Shown here one piece after another: positions 58,708-64,000 of a stretch of DNA of 64,000 nt. Where the stretch lies: assembly GCF_003667315.2 (NCBI RefSeq), contig NZ_RCTZ02000001.1, forward strand, positions 310,001 through 374,000, written 5' to 3'. Each line of letters begins with the position of its first letter. Position 1 is the first letter of the stretch. The notes below the pieces were generated by a model that saw only the letters and a program-made list of their open reading frames with translations, made no database searches and had not been told where the DNA came from. The stretch comes from Tropicibacter alexandrii (lineage in GTDB: Bacteria > Pseudomonadota > Alphaproteobacteria > Rhodobacterales > Rhodobacteraceae). Made by a program: the position numbers and the translations under genes.

Positions 58708-59745
58708 ATGTTCGAGACATTCGGCTTCGAGACCCTCACCGCGCCGCAGGCTGCGGTGTTCTTTGCCCTCGCACTGGGCGCGCTGTTCGGCATCCTTGCC
58801 GAACGGACCAAATTCTGTTTCCGCCGCGCTCTGGTCGGCGAGGATCGCCGCCAAGCGATGGGGATCTGGCTGACGGCGCTGGCCGTGGCGGTGCTGGGGA
58901 CCCAAGGGGCCGTTGCAATGGAATGGATCAGCTTCGAGGATCACCGCTACCTCGCCACCGACCTGCCGGTTGCGGCACTGGTGATCGGCGGAGCCTTGTT
59001 CGGCGCGGGCATGGTGCTGACGCGCGGCTGCGCGTCGCGCCTGACCGTGCTGGCGGCAACCGGCAACCTGCGCGCCTGGACCGTGCTGGCGGTGTTCGCA
59101 ATCGCCGCACATGCGATGCTCAAGGGCGTTCTGGCGCCGGTTCGTACCGGCTTGGGCAGCTGGACCGTGTCGCTGGACAGCGCCGCGCTGCCGGGCAGCG
59201 CGATGGTCTGGACGGCGGCGATTGCTGTGCTGGCACTGGCCTATGCGGCGCGGTCCGGCAACCGCCCCCTGCCCCTGCTGGGGGCAGCCCTGCTGGGCGC
59301 GCTGGTGCCGCTGGGCTGGGTTGCTACGGGGTTCGTGCTGTATGATGACTTCGATCCGGTCGCGATGGAGAGCCTCGCCTTCACCTCGACCTGGTCCGAT
59401 ACGCTGTTCTACCTGATCGCCTCGACCTCGATCCCGGCGGGCTTCGGCGCGGGACTGATCGGCGGCGTGCTGGTCGGCAGCTTCGTCTCGGCGCTCGCTG
59501 CGCGGCGGCTGGCATGGACCAGCTTCACCTCGCCGCGCGAGACCGGGCGCTATATGACCGGCGCCGTGTTGATGGGCGTGGGTGGTGTGCTGGCGGGGGG
59601 CTGCACCGTGGGTGCGGGCCTGTCAGGCGTGCCGACGCTGGCCATTGCACCGGTTCTCGCGATCCTTTCCATCGCGGCGGGCGCCCTTGCCACCCAAGCC
59701 GCGCTGAAAGGCGCCCTTCAGGGCGCCCTGCACCCGGCCGAATGA
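58708..59745 (+). CDS. YeeE/YedE family transporter
   Basis: 345 residues, about ten membrane helices. The family cysteines that pass sulfur compounds through the pore are in place: Cys37 in TKFCFRRA, Cys108 in TRGCASRL and Cys299 in GGCTVGAG. Characterised YeeE/TsuA imports thiosulfate. Relatives may move other reduced sulfur or selenium species, so the substrate is inferred. The ATG at 58708 is used; an in-frame start at 58585 would place the dyads in coding sequence. Its end contains GGCGCCC/GGGCGCC within the last codons, then palindrome array C follows. No TusA-like partner gene follows. Confidence 0.88.
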   Translation: MFETFGFETLTAPQAAVFFALALGALFGILAERTKFCFRRALVGEDRRQAMGIWLTALAVAVLGTQGAVAMEWISFEDHRYLATDLPVAALVIGGALFGAGMVLTRGCASRLTVLAATGNLRAWTVLAVFAIAAHAMLKGVLAPVRTGLGSWTVSLDSAALPGSAMVWTAAIAVLALAYAARSGNRPLPLLGAALLGALVPLGWVATGFVLYDDFDPVAMESLAFTSTWSDTLFYLIASTSIPAGFGAGLIGGVLVGSFVSALAARRLAWTSFTSPRETGRYMTGAVLMGVGGVLAGGCTVGAGLSGVPTLAIAPVLAILSIAAGALATQAALKGALQGALHPAE

Positions 59746-59748
59746 CGC

Positions 59749-59844
59749 GCAAGGCTTTTCGAAAAGCCTTGAACCACGCAAATTGCAATTTGCGTCCAAG
59801 CGCCTTCGAAGGCGCTTGATCCAAGGCGCTTCGAAGCGCCTTGC
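59749..59844. repeat. Palindrome array C (four 20-bp palindromes)
   Basis: AAGGCTTTTCGAAAAGCCTT (59751-59770), ACGCAAATTGCAATTTGCGT (59776-59795), AAGCGCCTTCGAAGGCGCTT (59798-59817), AAGGCGCTTCGAAGCGCCTT (59823-59842). All are perfect. It lies in the convergent junction of the YeeE-like and DUF3422 genes. Confidence 0.95.
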
Positions 59845-59847
59845 CCC

Positions 59848-61140
59848 CTACAGATCTGGCCCCTTGTGCTGGGTCTTGATGCGGCGGATCATCCACCAGA
59901 CCAACGCCACCACCGGCACCACCGTCAGCGCGGTCAGCGTGCCCTTGGACAGGCCGAATGCCTCGGCCAGCGGATACAGAAGGTAGCCGGCCAGCGACAC
60001 CGCGTAGTAACTGATCGCCACCACCGACAGCCCCTCGACGGTCTCTTGCAGCCGCAGCTGCAACTCTGCCCGCCGGTCCATGCTTTCCAGCAATTGCTGG
60101 TTCTGCGCCGACCGACCAACCTCGACCCGCGTGCGCAACAGATCCGCCGCGCGCGCAGCCCGCGCGATCATGCTGTCCAGCCGCGCCGCCGAGCTGTTGA
60201 CCGTCCGCATGGCCGGATCATAGCGGCGCATCATGAATTCCGAAAACGTCTGCCGCCCCAGAAACCGCTCCTCGCGCAGGACCGAAATCCGTTGCGTAAC
60301 AATCGCCTCGTAGGCCCCGGTCGCGCCCAGCCGGAACGAGCTTTCCGCCGAGAGCCGTTCCAGCTCTGCCGAGACGCTCAGCAGCGCCTTCAGGCGCGCC
60401 TCTTCGTCGCCATCCGAGACGGTCATGCGCTGCATCAGCCCGGTCAGTTCCGTGTCGATCCGGTTCAGGTCCGGCCCGATCTGCCGCATCCGGGTGAAGC
60501 CCAGCATCGACATGGCCTTGTAGGTCTCGATCTCGCACAGGCGCTGGACGATCCGGCCCACACGCCGCTCCCCCACCCCGTCCTTGACGAAGACGGCAAA
60601 GCGCTGATGCCCGGCGGGATCGATGCGGAAATCGCCCGCGACGATGGCATCGCCGTCCAGCACCTCGGACACGGCGACGCTTTCGGCCACCAGCCAGTCA
60701 TCGACCTGATCGGTGATCTCCGTGTCGTCGGGGCGCACGGCCACCCGCAGCAGCGCCGAGGTGACCCGAACGCCCGGGGCCGCGTCCAGCCAGTCCTCGG
60801 GGAAGACCTCGAAATCGTTCGGGTCGAAGGGCCGCACGCCCAGCCCGTCGAGAAAGACCGTATAGGTCACGAATTCCGTATGCTGCTCCCATTTGAGCAT
60901 GTGCCGCCCGATCTGCCCGGAAAAATGCGTGGCACCCGGCTGCGGATGCTGGGTGCCGTAGCGGTCGAGCAGATCGATCAGATGCGCCAGATCCTGCCCC
61001 CGGTCGCGCGAGGCCGCATCGACCGGCTGCTTGATCGCAAGGTAGACCGCCCGCACCGGCGGCGTCAGCGCCGGAAAAGGGCGCGCATGCAGCTCGTTGG
61101 CGAGGCGGTAGCGCAAGGGATGATCGGGAATGGGGGGCAT
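59848..61140 (-). CDS. DUF3422 family membrane protein
   Basis: 430 residues. PLRYRLANELHARPFPALTPPVRA is the diagnostic N terminus; a long soluble part with coiled-coil character (RLDSMIARAARAADLLRTRVEV) precedes two C-terminal membrane helices at about 362-382 and 394-414. The family is conserved in proteobacteria and unstudied. Its architecture recalls CorA-like or dynamin-like membrane proteins only loosely. The ATG at 61140 has CGGAGC upstream; an ATG 30 bases earlier has no site. Confidence 0.85.
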   Translation of the reverse strand: MPPIPDHPLRYRLANELHARPFPALTPPVRAVYLAIKQPVDAASRDRGQDLAHLIDLLDRYGTQHPQPGATHFSGQIGRHMLKWEQHTEFVTYTVFLDGLGVRPFDPNDFEVFPEDWLDAAPGVRVTSALLRVAVRPDDTEITDQVDDWLVAESVAVSEVLDGDAIVAGDFRIDPAGHQRFAVFVKDGVGERRVGRIVQRLCEIETYKAMSMLGFTRMRQIGPDLNRIDTELTGLMQRMTVSDGDEEARLKALLSVSAELERLSAESSFRLGATGAYEAIVTQRISVLREERFLGRQTFSEFMMRRYDPAMRTVNSSAARLDSMIARAARAADLLRTRVEVGRSAQNQQLLESMDRRAELQLRLQETVEGLSVVAISYYAVSLAGYLLYPLAEAFGLSKGTLTALTVVPVVALVWWMIRRIKTQHKGPDL

Positions 61141-61257
61141 GGCGCGGCTCCGGTCGGGTTCGCGCACCATGCCGCGACGTCAGATCAAAGTAAACAGGAA
61201 AAATGTTGATTTTCAACATGTTAGAGGGATGCAACGGTATACCGTCGTAAAATCCCC

Positions 61258-61650
61258 TCAACCGCGCCGATAAACGCTTGTCATCGTGTAGTTTTTCCTT
61301 GGCCCGACGACATGCCACCGACACGACCATTCGGGCCATGCGCCGAACGCGTAGGTCACATCGTACTGGTCAGGGTCACACCAATGCCCGGTTTCCCCGC
61401 CCTGCGCCGGAACCGAATGGAAAAACCTGCCATCCTCGAAAAACACGTGCAGCGTCTCGGTCCAGCGATAGCGCCGCTCCGCGGCAAAGCGCCCTTGCGG
61501 CAAGATCAGGTGCCCGGTCTCGTGATACTCTGCGCCCTCGTCGGTCGCCTCCCACCGGGCGCGCCCTTCGAAACGCCCCTCGGTCCCATCCGATTGAAGG
61601 ATGGTCCGGGTCAGGGTCCAGTCGCCAAGGAAGTCGGTCAAGCTGCGCAT
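61258..61650 (-). CDS. DUF6314 family protein
   Basis: 130 residues, a lipocalin-like small beta barrel by pattern: FLGDWTLTRTILQSDGTEGRFEG, ETGHLILPQGRFAAERRYRW, FHSVPAQGGETGHWCDPDQYDVTY. The family has no known function. ATG 61650; an upstream in-frame extension would overlap the purB promoter and is rejected. It is divergent from purB. Confidence 0.75.
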   Translation of the reverse strand: MRSLTDFLGDWTLTRTILQSDGTEGRFEGRARWEATDEGAEYHETGHLILPQGRFAAERRYRWTETLHVFFEDGRFFHSVPAQGGETGHWCDPDQYDVTYAFGAWPEWSCRWHVVGPRKNYTMTSVYRRG

Positions 61651-61757
61651 GGCCCTCGCATGCCGCAAAACCGCACAGGGCGCAACGTATGCTTGAGGCC
61701 GACGCCGCAGGGCGCTAAACGGCGCGCAACCGTTACGCTTTGCCAAGGACGCTGCCC

Positions 61758-63065
61758 ATGATCCCCCGTTATTCCCGCCCCGACATGGTCGCCATCTGGT
61801 CGCCCGAGACCAAGTTCAGGATCTGGTACGAGATCGAGGCGCATGCCTGCGACGCCATGGCAGAGCTGGGTGTGATCCCCAAGGAAAACGCCGAGGCCGT
61901 ATGGAAGGCCAAGGACGTGGAATTCGACGTCGCCCGCATCGATGAAATCGAGGCCGTGACCAAGCATGACGTCATCGCCTTCCTGACGCATCTGGCCGAG
62001 CATGTGGGCTCGGAAGAGGCGCGCTTCGTGCATCAGGGCATGACCTCGTCGGACGTGCTCGACACCTGTTTCAACGTGCAGCTGGTGCGCGCCTCCGATA
62101 TCCTGATCAAGGATATCGAAGGGCTGCTGGCGGCGCTGAAAAAGCGCGCCTATGAACACAAGGACACGATCCGCATCGGTCGCTCGCACGGCATCCACGC
62201 CGAGCCCACCACGATGGGCCTGACCTTTGCGCGCTTCTACGCGGAAATGGACCGCAACCTCAGCCGTATGCGCGACGCCCGTGCCGAGATCGCCACCGGG
62301 GCAATTTCCGGCGCGGTGGGCACCTTCGCCAATATCGATCCGCATGTGGAGGAGCATGTCTGCGATAAGCTGGGCCTCGTCCCCGAGCCGATCAGCACGC
62401 AGGTCATTCCGCGCGACCGCCATGCGGCGTTCTTTGCGACACTGGGCGTGATCGCCTCCAGTATCGAGAACATCGCCATCGAAATCCGCCACATGCAGCG
62501 CACCGAGGTTCTGGAAGCGGCGGAGTTCTTCTCGATGGGGCAAAAGGGCTCTTCGGCGATGCCGCACAAGAAGAACCCGGTGCTGACCGAGAACCTGACC
62601 GGCCTTGCCCGCCTCGTGCGCATGGCCGTGATCCCGGCGATGGAGAACGTGGCGCTGTGGCACGAGCGCGACATTTCGCATTCGTCGGTCGAACGCAACA
62701 TCGGACCCGACACCACGATTACGCTGGACTTTGCCCTGTCGCGCCTGACCGGGGTGATCGACAAGCTGCTGGTCTACCCGCAGAACATGCTCGACAACAT
62801 GAACAAGTTCCCCGGTCTGGTCATGTCGCAGCGCGTGCTGCTGGCGCTGACGCAGGCGGGCGTGTCGCGTGAGGATGCGTACCGGCTGGTGCAGCGCAAC
62901 GCGATGAAGGTCTGGGACCACCGCACCGACTTCCGCGAAGAACTGCTGGCGGATGACGAGGTGCGTGCGGCCCTGTCCGAGGAGGAGATCAACGAGAAGT
63001 TCGACCTTGGCTACCACACCAAGCATGTCGACACGATCTTTGCCCGGGTTTTTGGCGAAGACTGA
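61758..63065 (+). CDS. purB: Adenylosuccinate lyase
   Basis: 435 residues of the fumarase/aspartase superfamily. The flexible signature loop QKGSSAMPHKKNPVLTENL contains the catalytic Ser; TSSDVLDTCFNVQL and GRSHGIHAEPTTMGL hold the His residues. It acts twice in purine synthesis, releasing fumarate from SAICAR and from adenylosuccinate. ATG 61758 has AAGGA upstream; a TTG at 61740 is the alternative. Palindrome array D follows the stop. Confidence 0.97.
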   Translation: MIPRYSRPDMVAIWSPETKFRIWYEIEAHACDAMAELGVIPKENAEAVWKAKDVEFDVARIDEIEAVTKHDVIAFLTHLAEHVGSEEARFVHQGMTSSDVLDTCFNVQLVRASDILIKDIEGLLAALKKRAYEHKDTIRIGRSHGIHAEPTTMGLTFARFYAEMDRNLSRMRDARAEIATGAISGAVGTFANIDPHVEEHVCDKLGLVPEPISTQVIPRDRHAAFFATLGVIASSIENIAIEIRHMQRTEVLEAAEFFSMGQKGSSAMPHKKNPVLTENLTGLARLVRMAVIPAMENVALWHERDISHSSVERNIGPDTTITLDFALSRLTGVIDKLLVYPQNMLDNMNKFPGLVMSQRVLLALTQAGVSREDAYRLVQRNAMKVWDHRTDFREELLADDEVRAALSEEEINEKFDLGYHTKHVDTIFARVFGED

Positions 63066-63083
63066 GATCGTCGACCGGCGCGG

Positions 63084-63180
63084 GCAAGGCTTTTCGAAAA
63101 GCCTTGGACCCCGCGCCGTCCGGCACGCGGGACAAGCGCCTTCGAAGGCGCTTGGTTCAAGGCGCTTCGAAGCGCCTTGC
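63084..63180. repeat. Palindrome array D (three 20-bp palindromes and one hairpin)
   Basis: AAGGCTTTTCGAAAAGCCTT (63086-63105), a CCCGCG/CGCGGG hairpin (63110-63131), AAGCGCCTTCGAAGGCGCTT (63134-63153), AAGGCGCTTCGAAGCGCCTT (63159-63178). The order matches array C, with the second unit replaced. It lies downstream of purB. Confidence 0.95.
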
Positions 63181-63242
63181 GCGCTGACCGTCCTGTCCGT
63201 GCCAAAGGCTCACGCGGTCGTGTAGCCTGACCGCTGCGCGTT

Positions 63243-63270
63243 TTGACGGAATCGCCTTCCGTGTTACCGT
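63243..63270 (+). promoter_or_regulatory. Candidate promoter of the small cysteine protein
   Basis: TTGACG (63243-63248), 16 bases, then TACCGT (63265-63270), located between array D and the small gene at 63302. It is a modest sigma-70 match. Confidence 0.35.
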
Positions 63271-63301
63271 TGTCGCGTTCAAGCACGAAAAGGACGTTCC
63301 A

Positions 63302-63457
63302 ATGACGCTCAAGACCTTGATTGTCGGCACGGTACTCGCCTTTGCTCCGGCCTTGGCCTTTGCCTCCTGTGCCGGGCACGAAAAGCAGGTGATGTCCTGC
63401 ACGGACGGCTCCGTATATGACGCCGAAACCAACACCTGCACCGTGGTATCCGGCTGA
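63302..63457 (+). CDS. Small secreted cysteine-containing protein
   Basis: 51 residues. A signal peptide of about 21 residues ends at AFA before SCAGHEKQ. The mature part of about 30 residues has three cysteines: SCAGHEKQVMSC, then SVYDAETNTC. The pattern resembles a half chitin-binding (peritrophin-like) module, where C...YD...NTC is common, but the match is loose. Homologues follow purB in many Rhodobacterales and are often wrongly labelled adenylosuccinate lyase because of that position. AAAAGGACG precedes the ATG. An odd cysteine number suggests a dimer or a ligand. The function is unknown. Confidence 0.75.
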   Translation: MTLKTLIVGTVLAFAPALAFASCAGHEKQVMSCTDGSVYDAETNTCTVVSG

Positions 63458-63477
63458 CCGATCCCCGTGTCGGTCCT

Positions 63478-63507
63478 GACGGGCGGTCCCCGCCGGGGCC
63501 GCCCGTC
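63478..63507 (+). terminator. GC-rich hairpin after the small secreted protein
   Basis: GACGGGCGG plus CCCC pairs with GGGG plus CCGCCCGTC (one bulged T). It starts 20 bases after the stop. There is no U-run, so it may act with Rho or as a stability element. Confidence 0.55.
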
Positions 63508-63624
63508 GGCACGCAAAGGCACCGAAAAAACCGACAATTGTCGCTTGCGCCTTAACGGCCCGGAAACCTCGACGCGCTACCCCTGACCGGGACAAGTCCG
63601 ATCCGTCCCCAAAGGTGCGCGCCA

Positions 63625-64000
63625 TGCCCGATCTTCCCGCTCTTGCACATTTGCCCGGTCCGGTCGCCCGTGCCGGCATGGGCCCCCTCTCGCGCAAGGC
63701 CAAGGCTGCGATCATCGTGCAGTTCCTGCTCAACGAGGGCTCCGATGTGCCGCTGTCGTCCCTGTCCGAGGACACGCAGGCCGAACTGACCCTGCTCATG
63801 GGAAACATGCGGTATGTCGACCGCGAGACGTTGAACCTTGTGGTCAACGAATTCGCCGACGAGTTGGAATCGGTCGGCCTGTCCTTCCCCGGCGACATCG
63901 CCGGTGCGCTCAACGCGCTGGATGGCAAGATCAGTGCCCGCACCGCCATGCGCCTGCGCAAGGAGGCCGGGGTGCGCCAGACCGGCAACCCATGGGACCG
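63625..64000 (+). CDS. fliG: Flagellar motor switch protein FliG, N-terminal part
   Basis: The first 125 codons are visible; the gene runs off the right edge. LSRKAKAAIIVQFLLNEGSDVPLSSL, MGNMRYVDRETLNLVVNEFADEL and ALDGKISARTAMRLRKEAG match the N-terminal domain of Rhodobacterales FliG, which binds the FliF ring. AAAGGTG precedes the ATG. It is the only flagellar gene in the window. The middle and torque-generating domains are outside. Confidence 0.8.

Noticed and set aside
63302-63457. Fragment of adenylosuccinate lyase
   Set aside because: The purB gene upstream is complete; this peptide has its own signal sequence and shares no PurB motif.

Overview
The window is a 64 kb chromosomal segment of a high-GC alphaproteobacterium, most likely a Rhodobacterales (Roseobacter-group) member. 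The evidence is an isc-suf operon led by an IscR-like regulator with a single cysteine, a phrB-cfa neighbourhood, a FliG of the Rhodobacterales type, an M23 peptidase-bactofilin pair, many short ATGA-coupled operons and about 65% GC. The genus cannot be fixed from the sequence. Coding density is high, no gap exceeds 300 bases, and there is no IS element, prophage, integrase or CRISPR array.

Layout. 1-4.9 kb: a cyclopropane-fatty-acyl synthase fragment, photolyase, a BCCT osmolyte transporter with a universal stress protein, a DinB-like protein and tRNA-Arg(CCG). 5.0-7.8 kb: a PhnD-like periplasmic binding protein followed by a hybrid histidine kinase, with no transporter and no output regulator. 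7.8-16.4 kb: a ten-gene isc-suf operon (iscR, iscS, sufB, small membrane protein, FkbM methyltransferase, sufC, sufD, two YIP1 membrane proteins, sufS). 16.5-26.6 kb: housekeeping and poorly known genes (alpha/beta hydrolase, HD protein, DUF1801, lpd, DUF924, MFS, queA, a giant AsmA/YhdP-like protein). 26.6-30.1 kb: peroxiredoxin, DUF455 ferritin-like protein, M23 peptidase and bactofilin. 30.1-35.1 kb: a LysR regulator divergent from dabB-dabA, a dissolved inorganic carbon uptake complex. 35.1-46.4 kb: HNH nuclease, esterase-glycosylase pair, MFS, cysS-cimA-NDUFAF6-like operon, YjbR-hydrolase pair, fabF-mltG. 46.5-52.5 kb: putative glycosyltransferase, rsgA, M20 amidohydrolase, FAD oxidoreductase, acetylornithine deacetylase-like protein. 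52.6-58.5 kb: a complete peptide-type ABC importer. 58.7-64 kb: a YeeE/YedE sulfur-compound transporter, DUF3422, DUF6314, purB, a 51-residue secreted cysteine protein and the start of fliG.

The less ordinary content lies mostly between and underneath the genes. (1) Four intergenic arrays of 20-bp palindromes, most with a TTCGAA centre; arm sequences differ between units while symmetry is kept. (2) Four identical copies of a 26-bp palindrome centred on TGATCA, two of them in tandem between the binding protein and permease genes of the peptide importer. (3) A hairpin-plus-GGTATTT..ACCAAAGAAG element in four same-strand gene junctions. (4) An AT-rich, rare-codon island inside iscS that carries an Irr/ICE-like box matching the one upstream of iscR, next to a plausible internal promoter. 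These look like regulatory layers on ordinary genes. The most system-like gene sets are the enlarged isc-suf operon, the binding-protein/hybrid-kinase pair and the DabAB cluster.
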